Counted from the first letter of the stretch, positions 8,411-18,244 are shown. The stretch: DNA of 64,000 nucleotides from Brevibacillus sp. SYP-B805 (GCF_011059135.1 NZ_JAALGD010000002.1:248001-312000); one strand, 5' to 3'. Program-made: numbers and translations. The notes: generated from the sequence alone by a model not told the origin.

Positions 8411-10282
8411 TTATTTCACTTCCACGATGCGGCCTTCCACCTTGGGATTGATGGTCTTGCGCTGGATCAGCGCTTCTTCCACAACACTATACATGGTATA
8501 ACCGGTGTTGAATGCCGGCTTGTTCAGGGACGTATACCCGTCACCGCCCGTTGCCAGGAAGTCGGTTGTCGCCAGTTTGTACGTTTTCTTCAGATCAAGC
8601 GGCTGGCCGCCTACCTTCACTTCCAGCACGCGCTGGCCGGCCGGTTTCTTCGGATCGTAGGTGAAGGACATGCCGCTGATTTGGGGGAATCGTCCAGCCC
8701 CCGTTTCTACCTGGCTTACCCCGTTTTCCAGCGCCTGCTTCAACTCCTCGCCGGTCACCTCGATGACCACCAGCGTATTCGGGAACGGCAGCAGGCTGTA
8801 GAGATCCTTCTTCGTAATGTCGCCCGCTTTCAGCTGGGTACGGATGCCGCCGCCGTTGGTCAGCGCCACATCCGCCTCATGTCCGGGAATGGATTTGGTG
8901 CGCTCCAAGAAGGCATCTGCGATGAAGTTGCCGATATTGGTTTCTCTTGTGCGGACAAGGCTGCGATCGCCGTCCAGGTCAACTTCGGATCTGGCAATTA
9001 CCACATTCATGGCCTCGTCGATCTTCTTCACGATCTCCTGCACCATTTTCTCCACTTCCGGATCCGCCTGCACCTTCTCATCATACTCGGCCAGACCGCC
9101 GCTGAAGGCAACCAGTTGATTGTTGTAATAGTAGAGATCCGCACGGCCGAGCGATTTGCCGTATTCCCAGTCCTGGACGATGTAGGTGCCGTTCACAAGC
9201 TCCGGTTCGCGGAGCGGCGTATGGGAGTGGCCGCCGACGATCAGGTCGATGCCCGGCACGTTCTTGGCGATCTCGCGGTCAACGTCAATGCCCACATGGG
9301 AGACCACGATCACATGATCCACTTCTTTTTTCAGTTGCGGGACAACCTGCTTGGCGATCTCGACCGGATTCTTGAAGGTAAGTCCCTTGACGTTATTGGG
9401 ATGGGTGAGGATCGGGGTGTCTTCCGCGACAAATCCGACGAAGGCGAACTTCTTGCCGCCGATTTCCGTTTTGTAGGTGGGCACCAGCAGCGTGGAGCCG
9501 TCCTCCTTGAAGACGTTGGCCGACATGACCGGATATTTCAGCATGTCGCGCAGCTTCAGCAGCTGTTCATAGCCGAAATCGAACTCATGGTTGCCGGCTG
9601 CCATCGTGCTGTAGCCGAGGGAGTTCAGAATCGGCACAACCGACTCTCCTTGGAACTGGTTTACATAGACCGTTCCCTGGAAGGTATCCCCCGCATCCAG
9701 CAGCAGGAAGTTCTTGTTCTCTTCCCGCCATTGTTTGATCAGCGTCGCGATTTTGGCATAGCCATATTCCTTCAGATTCTTGTCTTCCGTAATATGGCCG
9801 TGCACGTCGTTGGTGTGCGCAATGGTGATGTGTTCCGTAATGGCGTCGCCAAGCGCCTGGAAGAACTCGCCGCGGGTAACCGTCGCCTTATCGGCCAGGT
9901 CGAGCGGTATGCCCAGCTTGGCGGAGATCGCGTTGATCTCTGCTGCCGAGACAAGCGCGCCGGGCGTTTTTACCTTGTTGGCGTCCAAGGCTCCCTGGGA
10001 CTGAGCCCACGCCAGATACGGTTCAGCCCAGTGTTTGGCACCCGCCACAGGTTGCGGCGTCTGCTTCTTCACCTTGGCGATGGTGACAACCACTTCCGCC
10101 AGCGTGATGTTGCGATCCAGGAACAGGTTGCCGTCTTTCGCCGGTGTCAGGATCGATTGTTTCACCATCCAGTCGGTGTGGTTGACCGGATGAAGCGGTG
10201 TTGCCAAAGCCGCCCCCGCCCACAGGGAAGAAGCGAGTGCACAAGCCAGAAACGAGAATACGACGCGATTCTTTTTCTTCAC
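8411..10282 (-). CDS. Secreted 5'-nucleotidase / 2',3'-cyclic phosphodiesterase family protein
   Basis: A 623-residue protein with a Sec signal peptide (cleavage near ALA at about residue 27). An S-layer-homology-like helical region (about 30-145) may hold it at the cell surface. A metallophosphatase domain (about 150-365) carries HTNDVHGH, DAGDTFQG, AGNHEFDFG and GGHSHT, and a 5_nucleotid_C domain (about 395-580) carries NGGGIR. The family releases phosphate from nucleotides outside the cell for nucleoside and phosphate salvage. The start is a GTG with GGAG 7 bases upstream. The gene stands alone between a promoter and a strong terminator. Confidence 0.92.
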   Translation of the reverse strand: MKKKNRVVFSFLACALASSLWAGAALATPLHPVNHTDWMVKQSILTPAKDGNLFLDRNITLAEVVVTIAKVKKQTPQPVAGAKHWAEPYLAWAQSQGALDANKVKTPGALVSAAEINAISAKLGIPLDLADKATVTRGEFFQALGDAITEHITIAHTNDVHGHITEDKNLKEYGYAKIATLIKQWREENKNFLLLDAGDTFQGTVYVNQFQGESVVPILNSLGYSTMAAGNHEFDFGYEQLLKLRDMLKYPVMSANVFKEDGSTLLVPTYKTEIGGKKFAFVGFVAEDTPILTHPNNVKGLTFKNPVEIAKQVVPQLKKEVDHVIVVSHVGIDVDREIAKNVPGIDLIVGGHSHTPLREPELVNGTYIVQDWEYGKSLGRADLYYYNNQLVAFSGGLAEYDEKVQADPEVEKMVQEIVKKIDEAMNVVIARSEVDLDGDRSLVRTRETNIGNFIADAFLERTKSIPGHEADVALTNGGGIRTQLKAGDITKKDLYSLLPFPNTLVVIEVTGEELKQALENGVSQVETGAGRFPQISGMSFTYDPKKPAGQRVLEVKVGGQPLDLKKTYKLATTDFLATGGDGYTSLNKPAFNTGYTMYSVVEEALIQRKTINPKVEGRIVEVK

Positions 10283-10317
10283 ACTGATTCTCCTCTCTGT
10301 TCACAAAAACTACCAAA

Positions 10318-10326
10318 ATTATACCA
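10318..10326 (-). promoter_or_regulatory. Extended -10 promoter of the 5'-nucleotidase gene
   Basis: On the minus strand TGGTATAAT (10326-10318) is an extended -10 box about 35 bp before the GTG start; no good -35 is visible. The octamer TTTTGGTA occurs at the box and again 11 bp downstream, with a partial copy (TGGTATG) 11 bp upstream, so a regulator site is possible. Confidence 0.4.
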
Positions 10327-10358
10327 AAACATACCAGAGAGAAGCTAGACGAACACGG

Positions 10359-11147
10359 TCATTCTTTTGTTAAAAAACGGTAAATTACGCCGCACAGCCC
10401 TTGCGGATCCTCCAGCATGCCGATGTGTCCGGCGGCAGGGAGGAGAGCTTGGGTAATATGGCCGCCTGCAGCGGAAAAGGTGCGCTCCGGCGGAATCACC
10501 TGATCGTGGGCGCCCGCTACCAGCAGCACTGGCAGGGATGTCTCCCGCAGCACGTGATTGCGGTCCTGCCGTTCTTTCATCCCGCGGATCGTATTGATCG
10601 CCCCCTGCGGATTGGTGGCCAGCCCGATCCGCTTGGCCCTTTCCACCTCGTCGGAGTGGGACTGGAGATGACCGGGGGCGAACAAGCGCGGCACCAGCGT
10701 CTTGATAAAGGGCTCCATGCCGTGGGCCGCGATGCTTTCCACCGCTTTGTCCCGCGCCGCCTTGGCTTCGTCGCTGTCGGGATGGGCGGTGGAATGAACC
10801 AGCGAAAAAGCGGTCAGCCGCTCCGGATATTTTTCCGCAAAGGCCAAGGTGACGTACCCGCCGAGCGAATGGCCGAACAGCGCCGCCTTCTCCACTCCCA
10901 AACGATCCAGCAGGTGGGCAATGTCATCCGCCATTTGCTCCATCGTGTACACCTCGTCCGGCACGCCGCTCTCCCCGTGTCCGCGCAGATCCGGGACGAT
11001 CACGCGATACTTCTCCGCCAGCTTCGGGATCACATGGACCCAGTACTCCGCGCTGCCGCACAGTCCGTGCAGCAGCACCACCGCCTCGCCGCTCCCCTCG
11101 TCGTCATAGGCCAGTCGGATTCCGTTTGCTTCGATTCCTTTTTTCAC
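10359..11147 (-). CDS. Alpha/beta hydrolase
   Basis: A 262-residue alpha/beta-hydrolase fold protein. The HGLCGS oxyanion-hole region, nucleophile elbow GHSLGG (about residue 95), acid residue in AGAHDQVIP and catalytic histidine in AAGHIGMLEDP are all in order. The substrate cannot be told from sequence; the family includes esterases and dienelactone- or haloperoxidase-like enzymes. It starts with GTG behind a weak purine-rich site. It appears monocistronic, with the structured element at 11235-11527 immediately upstream. Confidence 0.88.
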   Translation of the reverse strand: MKKGIEANGIRLAYDDEGSGEAVVLLHGLCGSAEYWVHVIPKLAEKYRVIVPDLRGHGESGVPDEVYTMEQMADDIAHLLDRLGVEKAALFGHSLGGYVTLAFAEKYPERLTAFSLVHSTAHPDSDEAKAARDKAVESIAAHGMEPFIKTLVPRLFAPGHLQSHSDEVERAKRIGLATNPQGAINTIRGMKERQDRNHVLRETSLPVLLVAGAHDQVIPPERTFSAAGGHITQALLPAAGHIGMLEDPQGLCGVIYRFLTKE

Positions 11148-11234
11148 GGTGTTTCACCACTTTCCAAAGGTTTCATGTCCTCATTCATCAGTATAGGCGA
11201 TTTTGGAAAAAAATCATGGTCGGACATGAAGAAA

Positions 11235-11527
11235 CCCAGGGCGAAGCCCCGGGCCCAGTGTGCAAACAAAATCCGTCGATCATGGGTGATGGTTCCTGTT
11301 CGCTCTCTTGACGCCCCGCGAGGAAGTGGGCCGTGTCCGCTCCGAAACGCGACGCGGGCAGGGGGCTCAACATCTGGGCGTTTCAAGGATGTGAGACTCA
11401 CGCCCCCTGATCCCCCGCGTCTTTGTTTCTCCGCTATGTCGGTCGTCAAAGGAGCTCGCTTGCCCCCCTCACACCATGAAGCGGACAAACGATTCTCATC
11501 AGACTGAACCCGAGGCGAAGCCCCGGG
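11235..11527. other. Structured non-coding element bounded by matching mini-hairpins
   Basis: No convincing gene lies in 11148-11579. The segment is bounded by two 19-base imperfect palindromes (11235-11253 and 11509-11527) that match at 17 of 19 positions on the same strand and share the core GCGAAGC, a sequence known to form a very stable DNA mini-hairpin. Between them three nested stems can form. 11281-11292 pairs with 11467-11478 (small bulges), 11302-11313 with 11444-11455 (one mismatch, one wobble), and 11351-11366 with 11402-11421 (two perfect 8-bp halves, one 4-base bulge). The innermost loop holds GTGA/TCAC and ACATC/GATGT. It could be a non-autonomous mobile element or a structured RNA; no transposase is present. 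Confidence 0.5.
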
Positions 11528-11539
11528 ACTTGTACAACC

Positions 11540-11565
11540 CCCCCTTTGTCATGTGACAAAGGGGG
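11540..11565 (-). terminator. Hairpin downstream of hemL
   Basis: A perfect 12-bp inverted repeat (CCCCCTTTGTCA / TGACAAAGGGGG) begins 14 bases after the hemL stop codon. No U-run follows on the minus strand, so it is a probable but atypical terminator for the hem operon. Confidence 0.55.
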
Positions 11566-11579
11566 TGCATCCAATGGTG

Positions 11580-12869
11580 TTACAGCCGTTTCATCGCCCG
11601 GTAGCTCGCTTCAATCGTGCGCTCGATATCCTCCTCCGTGTGCGCGAGGGAAACGAACATCCCTTCGAACTGGGACGGCGGGATCATGACGCCTTCTTCC
11701 AGCAGGTAGTGGAAGTAGGCGGAGAAGCGCTGCAGATCGGATGTTTTGGCCGTCTCGTAATTGATGACAGGCGTATCGGTGAAGAAGAGACAAACCATGG
11801 AGCCGACGCGGTTGACGGTGTGCGGCAGGCCCAGCCTGCGGGCATTGTCGGCCAGTCCCTCGGCCAGTCGGGCGGAGCGGGCTTCCAGCTGCTCATACAC
11901 ACCCGGACGTCCCAGTTCCCGCAGTGTCGTGATTCCCGCCGCCATCGCCAGCGGGTTGCCGGAGAGGGTGCCGGCCTGATAGATGGGACCGGCCGGCGCC
12001 ACCTGCTGCATGATCTCCCGCTTGCCGCCGTATGCCCCGACCGGCAGGCCGCCGCCGATCACCTTGCCCATGGTGGTCAAATCCGGCGTGATGCCGTACA
12101 ACTCCTGCGCCCCGCCGCGCGCGACGCGAAAGCCGGTCATCACCTCGTCAAAGATGAGCAGGGTCCCGTGCTGCGCCGTGATCTCGCGCAGCTCTTCCAG
12201 GAAGCCCGGCTTCGGCGGCACAACGCCCATATTGCCTGCAACCGGCTCGACGATGACGGCCGCCAGCTCGTGGCCGAATTTGTCAAACGCCAGCCGTACG
12301 CTGTCGAGATCGTTGTACGGCACGGTAATGGTATGGACGGCTGTGGTCTGGGGCACGCCGGGGCTGTCCGGCAGACCCAGGGTGGCCACGCCGGAGCCCG
12401 CCTTGATCAGGAGACTGTCGGCATGGCCGTGATAACAGCCTTCGAATTTCATGATCTTGTCGCGTTTGGTATACCCTCGCGCCAGCCGCAGCGCGCTCAT
12501 CGTCGCCTCGGTTCCGGAGTTGACCATCCGGACCACTTCCACGGAAGGCACGATCTCGCACACCAGCTTGGCCATCTCCGTCTCCCGTTCCGTCGGCGCA
12601 CCGAAGCTGGTGCCGAGCGACGCCGCCTCCTGGATGGCCGCAAGCACCTGCGGATGCGCGTGCCCCAGGATCAGCGGCCCCCAGGAGCCGATATAATCGA
12701 TGTAGGTATTGCCGTCCACGTCTGTCACCCGGGAGCCTTCCCCCTTGACGATGTAGACGGGATTGCCGCCCACGCTCCGGAACGCGCGGACCGGGCTGTT
12801 CACTCCGCCGGGGATGTACTGCTGGGCCTCGGCATAGAGCTTCTTCGACATTTCATAGCCTTTATGCAT
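11580..12869 (-). CDS. hemL: Glutamate-1-semialdehyde 2,1-aminomutase
   Basis: A 429-residue PLP enzyme that converts glutamate-1-semialdehyde to 5-aminolevulinate, the committed tetrapyrrole precursor. Family motifs include [13 protein letters not shown] near the N-terminus, [30 protein letters not shown], and the PLP-lysine region [14 protein letters not shown]. The ATG at 12869 is chosen because GAGGTG lies 6 bases upstream; a GTG three codons earlier overlaps that site. It is the last gene of the hem operon, separated by 178 bp from the decarboxylase gene. Confidence 0.97.
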   Translation of the reverse strand: MHKGYEMSKKLYAEAQQYIPGGVNSPVRAFRSVGGNPVYIVKGEGSRVTDVDGNTYIDYIGSWGPLILGHAHPQVLAAIQEAASLGTSFGAPTERETEMAKLVCEIVPSVEVVRMVNSGTEATMSALRLARGYTKRDKIMKFEGCYHGHADSLLIKAGSGVATLGLPDSPGVPQTTAVHTITVPYNDLDSVRLAFDKFGHELAAVIVEPVAGNMGVVPPKPGFLEELREITAQHGTLLIFDEVMTGFRVARGGAQELYGITPDLTTMGKVIGGGLPVGAYGGKREIMQQVAPAGPIYQAGTLSGNPLAMAAGITTLRELGRPGVYEQLEARSARLAEGLADNARRLGLPHTVNRVGSMVCLFFTDTPVINYETAKTSDLQRFSAYFHYLLEEGVMIPPSQFEGMFVSLAHTEEDIERTIEASYRAMKRL

Positions 12870-13047
12870 CTGCTTCACCTCATATCATCATCCAGCCGAC
12901 GTAAGCTGACGCTCCACCCACACGCCGTTGGCTAATGCTCTACCCACTCGGCGAAAGCTATCGCTGCGCCGGGCGGGGCCCTTCAGCCCTTCTTTCGCTG
13001 CTTCAGCGCTTTCAAGTGTTTGCACGATCCTACTATGGAAACAACCG

Positions 13048-14100
13048 CTACAGCCCCAAACGCTGGGCGACCGCCTCTTCCCATTCGTAAATCTCCGGCG
13101 TGAAGTAAGAAACCCGCGTCTTCTTGTATTCTTTGGTGGAGTACAGCGTGATGCGGTCGGTAATGCCGGTCTCGTCTTCGATCGCCTGCAGGATGGCTTC
13201 GCACTCCTCCATATCGCGGCCATGCACCATCGTGAAGATGTTGTACTTCCAGTCCGGGTAGATCGGGCGCAGGTAGCAGTGGCTCACCGCCCGGAAGCTG
13301 CCCATTTTGTAGCCGATCTCATCCGTCCGGTCTTCCGGCACATGCCACACGCCCATGCCGTTGGCGCGGAAGCCCGCTTTGCGGTGGTTGAGCACGGCGG
13401 AGAAACGGCGCATCTGCCCGCGTTCCACCAGCAACTTCGCATGCGCAAGCAGCTGGTCGGTCGTCATGTTCAGATTGGCCGCCCATTCATCAAACGGTCG
13501 GGAGACAAACGGCAGGTCCTTCTGCAGCTCCAGAATCACCTTGATGTCCAGATCGGTCAGCGGAATGCTCATCGCCGCCCGGCGCATCTCCTCGGTGTAG
13601 TTGGGGTCTGCCTTGGCATTCGCTTCATTTTCCTTTTTCACATCCAGCTGCACGCCGATCTTGAAGAGCTTCAAGGTCGGCAGCAGGCGGATCGAATCCA
13701 CCTGCCCCAGTTCGCCGAGGATCTCCACGGTCTTCTCCAGGCCGAAGCGGCTGTTGGGGGGAACCGCGATGGTGAACCAGAGGTTGAAGTCGTGATTCCG
13801 CTTGTAGTTGTGGGTGATGCCGGGATGCTCATTGAACACCTTTGCCATCTCATCCAGCTTTTCCGGGGCGATGCGCGCCGCCACCAGGCTGGATTGATAG
13901 CCGAGCGCCTTCGTATCGAAAATCGCGGATACCTGGCGAATCTCCTGCCCTTTCATGCTGCGGAGGCGCTCCAGCAGCACCTCCTCTGTCGTGCCGATCT
14001 TCTCCGCCATCGCCTTGTATGGTTCGGCGACGAGGGGAATCTCCTTCTGCACGATATCCAGAATCTCTTTATCCAGCTCATCCCGTAAGTCGACTGACAT
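13048..14100 (-). CDS. Two-domain AsnC/Lrp-type siroheme decarboxylase (AhbA-AhbB-like)
   Basis: A 350-residue protein made of two AsnC/Lrp-like halves. The first half carries HNYKRNHDFNLWFT (about residues 100-115). The second carries HCYLRPIYPDWKYNIFTMVHG (about 270-290). These His/Tyr/Arg motifs characterise the siroheme decarboxylases AhbA/AhbB and the related NirD/L/G/H proteins, not DNA-binding Lrp regulators. Siroheme decarboxylase removes two acetate carboxyls to give 12,18-didecarboxysiroheme. The ATG at 14100 has GGAGG within the end of hemB, and only 1 base separates the genes. The tetrapyrrole context supports an enzymatic role; no radical-SAM AhbC is in the window. Automatic annotation would probably call it an AsnC regulator. 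Confidence 0.82.
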   Translation of the reverse strand: MSVDLRDELDKEILDIVQKEIPLVAEPYKAMAEKIGTTEEVLLERLRSMKGQEIRQVSAIFDTKALGYQSSLVAARIAPEKLDEMAKVFNEHPGITHNYKRNHDFNLWFTIAVPPNSRFGLEKTVEILGELGQVDSIRLLPTLKLFKIGVQLDVKKENEANAKADPNYTEEMRRAAMSIPLTDLDIKVILELQKDLPFVSRPFDEWAANLNMTTDQLLAHAKLLVERGQMRRFSAVLNHRKAGFRANGMGVWHVPEDRTDEIGYKMGSFRAVSHCYLRPIYPDWKYNIFTMVHGRDMEECEAILQAIEDETGITDRITLYSTKEYKKTRVSYFTPEIYEWEEAVAQRLGL

Positions 14101-14101
14101 G

Positions 14102-15082
14102 TTACACGCCCTCCTTGAGCCATTTCGCCACATCTTTGGCATGGTAGGTGATGATGAGGTCCGCGCCTGCCCGTTTAAAGCCCACCATCGTCTCCATGAC
14201 GATCCGCTGCTCATCGATCCAGCCGTTTGCCGCCGCTGCCTTCACCATGGAATATTCCGCGCTCACATTGTAGACGACAAGCGGCAGATCAAAATTGGCC
14301 CGCAGCCGCAGCACCATGTCCATGTAAGCCAGGCCTGGCTTCACCATCAGGAAATCGGCGCCCTGCTCCACATCGGCGGCCGCCTCGCGCAGTCCTTCGC
14401 GCGCGTTGGCCGGGTCCATCTGGTAGGTTTTCCGGTCGCCGAACTGCGGCGCGGAATGGGCGGCATCGCGGAACGGCCCGTAGTAGGAGGACGCGTATTT
14501 CACCGCGTAGGACATGATCGGCACATGGACGAAGCCCGCTTCATCCAGCGCCTGCCGGATCGCCGCCACGAAACCGTCCATCATGTTGGACGGCGCGATG
14601 ATGTCGGCGCCCGCCTGCGCCTGGGAGACCGCCGTCTTGGCCAGCAGCTTCAACGTTTCGTCGTTGTCGACGTATCCGTCATGCAGCACGCCGCAGTGCC
14701 CGTGATCGGTATATTGGCACAGGCAGGTGTCAGCGATCACCACCAGCTGCGGATACGCTTCCTTGATCAGGCGGATCGCCTGCTGCACGATGCCGTTCTC
14801 CGCGTAGGCCTGGCTGCCGCATGCATCTTTTTCGGCCGGCACGCCGAACACCAGCAGGGATTGGATGCCCAGGCCCACTACTTCATCCAGCTCCTGCTTC
14901 AACAGATCCAGCGAGTAATGATAGACGCCCGGCATGGAAGCGATCTCTTCCTTGATGCCCGTTCCTTCCACGACAAACAGCGGATAAATCAAATCTTCCA
15001 CCCGCACATGATGCTCCCGCACCAGATTGCGCATCGCGGCGCTGTGGCGCAGGCGGCGATGCCGTTCAAACGTTCTGTTCAT
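14102..15082 (-). CDS. hemB: Porphobilinogen synthase (delta-aminolevulinate dehydratase)
   Basis: A 326-residue enzyme condensing two 5-aminolevulinates to porphobilinogen. The zinc-binding cysteine cluster is in [14 protein letters not shown], and the Schiff-base lysines are in [15 protein letters not shown] and [12 protein letters not shown]. Three cysteines in the cluster indicate the zinc-dependent type. The ATG follows GGGAGGGG. It sits between cobA/hemD and the siroheme decarboxylase in the same operon. Confidence 0.97.
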   Translation of the reverse strand: MNRTFERHRRLRHSAAMRNLVREHHVRVEDLIYPLFVVEGTGIKEEIASMPGVYHYSLDLLKQELDEVVGLGIQSLLVFGVPAEKDACGSQAYAENGIVQQAIRLIKEAYPQLVVIADTCLCQYTDHGHCGVLHDGYVDNDETLKLLAKTAVSQAQAGADIIAPSNMMDGFVAAIRQALDEAGFVHVPIMSYAVKYASSYYGPFRDAAHSAPQFGDRKTYQMDPANAREGLREAAADVEQGADFLMVKPGLAYMDMVLRLRANFDLPLVVYNVSAEYSMVKAAAANGWIDEQRIVMETMVGFKRAGADLIITYHAKDVAKWLKEGV

Positions 15083-15121
15083 AATCGTGTCCCCTCCCTG
15101 GTTTTACCCGACCGGCGGCAG

Positions 15122-16651
15122 TTAGCGCTGCGCCGCGCGGGACTCGCTGGACAGCAGGGCGTCCAGCAGCCCTTGAATCGAATACTCTTGCGCAACGATA
15201 TCCGGTGTAATGCCCAGCGCTTTGGCCGTTTCGGCGGTGATGGGGCCGATGCAGGCCACCTGCACGCCGTCGAGCAGCTCCGTCACATGCTCGGAACCCA
15301 ACGCCTGGACAAAGTTTTTCACAGTGGACGAACTGGTAAACGTGACGATATGGATCGCCTTGCGCTTCAACAGTTCAATGGTTTCCGCCGCATTTTCCGC
15401 GTCGATGACCGTCTCGTACGTGTCCGCTTCGGTCACCGCCATGCCCCTTTCCCGCAGCTCGCGCGGGAGCGTTTCCCGGGCGATGTCGGCGCGCGGCAGC
15501 AGCACCTTTTCCCCGGGCTTCATCTGATCCGCCAGGCTGTTCAGCAGTCCCTCCGCCCGGAACTCTCCCGGCAGCACCTGAACGAGCAGTCCTTTTTCCT
15601 CCAGCGCCGCCGCCGTTTTGGGTCCGACGGCGGCCAGCTTCGCCTTCATCCGGCGGATGTCCACACCCAGTTCGCGCAGCCGTTTGAAGAAAAAGGAGAC
15701 GCCGTTGACACTGGTGAAGATCACCCAGTCGAAGGTGTCAAGCTGCTGGATCGCCTCATCCAGCGGCCGGCTGTCGCGGGGCGGGATCATTTTGACCAGC
15801 GGGAATTCGTACGCTTCTCCGCCCAGCTCGACGATGCGCTCCGACAGCTCGCTGGCCTGGCTGCGCGCCCGCGTCACCAGCACCCGTTTGCCGAACAGCG
15901 GCTTTTTCTCAAACCACTGCAGCTTCTCGCGCAGTCTGACCACTTCGCCGACGATGATGATCGCCGGGTTGCTGAGCCCCGCTTCTTCCCGCTTTTCTAC
16001 GATATTCTCCAGCGTGCCGACCAATGTCTCCTGCTCCACGGTGGTTCCCCACCGGATCAGGGCCACGGGGGTTTGAGGCGAGCGGCCGTATCTGATCAGC
16101 TGCTCCCGAATGAACGGCAGGTTGCCCACCCCCATGTAAAACACAATCGTTTCCACCGCCGTGGCCAGCTTTTCCCAGTTGATGCTGGAAGCCGTTTTCT
16201 CCGGCCGTTCGTGCCCCGTGACGATGGCCAGCGAGGAATTGAAATCGCGGTGCGTCACGGGAATGCCGGCATAGGCGGGGGCGGCGATGCCGGAGGTGAT
16301 GCCCGGCACGATCTCAAACGGGATGCCGTGCTTCACCAGCTCTTCCGCTTCTTCTCCCACGCGCCCGAAAATGGAGGGGTCTCCTCCCTTCAGCCGTGTC
16401 ACCACTTTGCCTTCCAACGCCTTTTCCACCAGCACTTGATTGATCTCTTCCTGCGTCAGGGTATGCCGATCCGGCAGCTTGCCGCAGTAGATCAATTCCG
16501 CGTCCGGCCGGGCGTGGGCCAGGAGACGGGGGCTTGCCAGCCTGTCGTAGACGATGCAGTCCGCCTGTTTGATCGTCTCCAGGCCGCGCACGGTGATCAG
16601 CTTCGGGTCACCCGGACCCGCCCCGACGAGAAACACTTTGCCTTTGCTCAT
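15122..16651 (-). CDS. cobA/hemD: Fused uroporphyrinogen-III C-methyltransferase / uroporphyrinogen-III synthase
   Basis: A 509-residue fusion. Residues 1-240 are the SAM-dependent CobA/SUMT domain ([39 protein letters not shown]), which makes precorrin-2. Residues about 250-505 are HemD ([32 protein letters not shown]), which closes hydroxymethylbilane to uroporphyrinogen III. The fusion couples uroporphyrinogen III synthesis directly to siroheme formation. The ATG at 16651 overlaps the hemC stop in an ATGA arrangement, with GGAGGAG upstream. Confidence 0.95.
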   Translation of the reverse strand: MSKGKVFLVGAGPGDPKLITVRGLETIKQADCIVYDRLASPRLLAHARPDAELIYCGKLPDRHTLTQEEINQVLVEKALEGKVVTRLKGGDPSIFGRVGEEAEELVKHGIPFEIVPGITSGIAAPAYAGIPVTHRDFNSSLAIVTGHERPEKTASSINWEKLATAVETIVFYMGVGNLPFIREQLIRYGRSPQTPVALIRWGTTVEQETLVGTLENIVEKREEAGLSNPAIIIVGEVVRLREKLQWFEKKPLFGKRVLVTRARSQASELSERIVELGGEAYEFPLVKMIPPRDSRPLDEAIQQLDTFDWVIFTSVNGVSFFFKRLRELGVDIRRMKAKLAAVGPKTAAALEEKGLLVQVLPGEFRAEGLLNSLADQMKPGEKVLLPRADIARETLPRELRERGMAVTEADTYETVIDAENAAETIELLKRKAIHIVTFTSSSTVKNFVQALGSEHVTELLDGVQVACIGPITAETAKALGITPDIVAQEYSIQGLLDALLSSESRAAQR

Positions 16652-17592
16652 AGCCGATTCTCCTCCCGCACCTTGGCCAGCACCTCGCCGGCACCGTCCG
16701 CCAATACGCGCTCCGCCGTCTCGCGGCCGAGCGCCTGCGGATCCGTTCCTGTCTGTGTATGGGTAAAAAGCCGCGAGCCGTCCGGTGCGGCCACCAGGCC
16801 GGTCATCCTGATCAGCGGCAGTCCGTTCTCCGCTGTTCCTTCCACGGTCGCATAGGCGCCGATCGGCACCTGGCAGCCTCCCTGCAGCGTGTGCAGGAAG
16901 GCGCGCTCCGCCGTCACGGCAAGGCGTGTCGGCAGATGGTCGAAGCGCGCCAGCAGGGCCAACATGTCGCCGTCGTCGGCTCGGCATTCGACGGCCAGCG
17001 CCCCCTGGCCGACAGCCGGAATGCTGATCTCCACCGGCAAGAACTGCGTCACCGTCCCCTGCCAGTTGACCCGCTCCAGGCCCGCCGCCGCCAGCACGAT
17101 GGCGTCAAAGTTTTCTTCCTGCAGCTTGCGAACCCGCGTATCGATATTGCCCCGGATCGGTTTGATGACCAGATCGGGCCGACGGGCAAGCAGTTGGGCG
17201 GCGCGGCGCAGGCTGCTCGTGCCGACCACCGCGCCTGCCGGCAGCTCATCCAGTGTCCTGCCGTCTCTGCTCAACAGGACGTCCCGCGGGTCCACCCGCT
17301 CCGGGATCGCCCCGATGACGAGTCCTTCCGGCAATTCGGCCGGCATATCCTTCAGGCTGTGGACCGCCATGTCCGTTTCATGGTCAAGCAGGGACTGCTC
17401 GATCTCTTTGACAAACAATCCTTTCCCCCCCACTTTGGAGAGGGTCACATCGAGGATTTTGTCCCCTTTGGTGACAATTTCCCGAATCTCGAAGCCCGCG
17501 TCGGGATCGAGCCGTTTCAGTTGGTCAATCACCCAGTTGGTTTGTGTCAGCGCAAGCATGCTCCTGCGCGTGCCTACTTTCCAGAGTTTCAT
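16648..17592 (-). CDS. hemC: Hydroxymethylbilane synthase (porphobilinogen deaminase)
   Basis: A 314-residue enzyme polymerising four porphobilinogens. Motifs are [16 protein letters not shown] at the N-terminus, [35 protein letters not shown], and [12 protein letters not shown] with the cysteine that holds the dipyrromethane cofactor. The ATG has GGGAGG 5 bases upstream. That start lies 68 bp inside the sirC reading frame, an unusually long overlap. Confidence 0.97.
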   Translation of the reverse strand: MKLWKVGTRRSMLALTQTNWVIDQLKRLDPDAGFEIREIVTKGDKILDVTLSKVGGKGLFVKEIEQSLLDHETDMAVHSLKDMPAELPEGLVIGAIPERVDPRDVLLSRDGRTLDELPAGAVVGTSSLRRAAQLLARRPDLVIKPIRGNIDTRVRKLQEENFDAIVLAAAGLERVNWQGTVTQFLPVEISIPAVGQGALAVECRADDGDMLALLARFDHLPTRLAVTAERAFLHTLQGGCQVPIGAYATVEGTAENGLPLIRMTGLVAAPDGSRLFTHTQTGTDPQALGRETAERVLADGAGEVLAKVREENRL

Positions 17593-18244
17593 CGTTGCCT
17601 CCCTGCGGTCCCGCCGCGCGCTGCTGCTGCTGGATCAGGACCGCTGCCATCTGATATCGCTCTTCCTCGCCCGCCGTCAGATAGGCATCGTGCAAGAGCT
17701 CGCGAAAAATCGCCTTTCGTTTCGCCGGATCCGTCACGTCCCGCATCACCTGCTTGCGGATTGCGGCGAGAAAATCCACGTATGATTCATATTCGCTGCC
17801 GATCTCCCTCTCGATCCGCTGCCTGATCTTGCGGGCCAATCCCGGGCTTGCGCCGGAGGTGGAGATCGCGATCAACAGCTTTCCCCGCTGGACGACCGAC
17901 GGCACAATGAAATTGCAGAGATCAGGGCGATCCACAATGTTGATCCAGCCCCCCGCCTCCTTCACGTCCCGCCAGACGGCCAGATTCACCTCGGCCTGAT
18001 CCGTCGCCGCAATGACCAGATCATATCCTGCCGCTGCCCGCGGGGTGTAGGGCTCCCTGCGCCACGTCAGTTTTCCGGCACCGGCCCAAGCCGCGATCTC
18101 TTCCGTCGCCAGCGGCGCGATTACCGTCACAGCGGCCGCTGCATGGAGCAGGGCTTCGATCTTGCGGGTGGCCACCTCTCCCCCGCCGACCACCAGACAG
18201 GGCTTCCCCGTCAGGTCAAGGACGATCGGAAAGTGTGTCTGCAT
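17525..18244 (-). CDS. sirC: Precorrin-2 dehydrogenase (SirC/Met8-like, siroheme synthesis)
   Basis: A 239-residue protein. The N-terminal NAD-binding Rossmann segment ([19 protein letters not shown]) is followed by the CysG-N/SirC signature [19 protein letters not shown] and a helical dimerisation domain ([15 protein letters not shown]). It oxidises precorrin-2 to sirohydrochlorin; whether it also chelates iron cannot be judged. The C-terminal ~23 residues are low-complexity and overlap hemC out of frame. It is inserted between hemX and hemC, unlike in B. subtilis, and matches the CobA domain in the same operon. Confidence 0.92.
   Translation of the reverse strand: MQTHFPIVLDLTGKPCLVVGGGEVATRKIEALLHAAAAVTVIAPLATEEIAAWAGAGKLTWRREPYTPRAAAGYDLVIAATDQAEVNLAVWRDVKEAGGWINIVDRPDLCNFIVPSVVQRGKLLIAISTSGASPGLARKIRQRIEREIGSEYESYVDFLAAIRKQVMRDVTDPAKRKAIFRELLHDAYLTAGEEERYQMAAVLIQQQQRAAGPQGGNDETLESRHAQEHACADTNQLGD

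Noticed and set aside
8681-10348. Very long plus-strand open frame opposite the 5'-nucleotidase
   Set aside because: It lacks a ribosome-binding site and recognisable domains and is the antisense shadow of a clear secreted nucleotidase in GC-rich sequence.
11144-11488. 114-codon minus-strand open frame within the structured element
   Set aside because: No ribosome-binding site, biased composition, and it overlaps the palindromic stems.
11290-11505. Possible C-terminal remnant of a TnpB-type protein
   Set aside because: The translated frame lacks the zinc-finger and RuvC motifs that would identify TnpB; the resemblance is too weak.
12870-13047. Possible small gene or riboswitch between the decarboxylase gene and hemL
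   Set aside because: The 178 bases show no start signal, recognisable aptamer or clean hairpin with a T-run.
13048-14214. AsnC/Lrp transcription regulator with a start at 14214
   Set aside because: The conserved His/Tyr/Arg motifs and hem context favour siroheme decarboxylase, and the upstream 38 codons overlap hemB and lack a start site.
13955-16855. 966-codon plus-strand open frame across hemB and cobA/hemD
   Set aside because: It spans two genes on the opposite strand, is rich in His/Arg/Gln as expected for antisense GC-rich frames, and resembles no protein.
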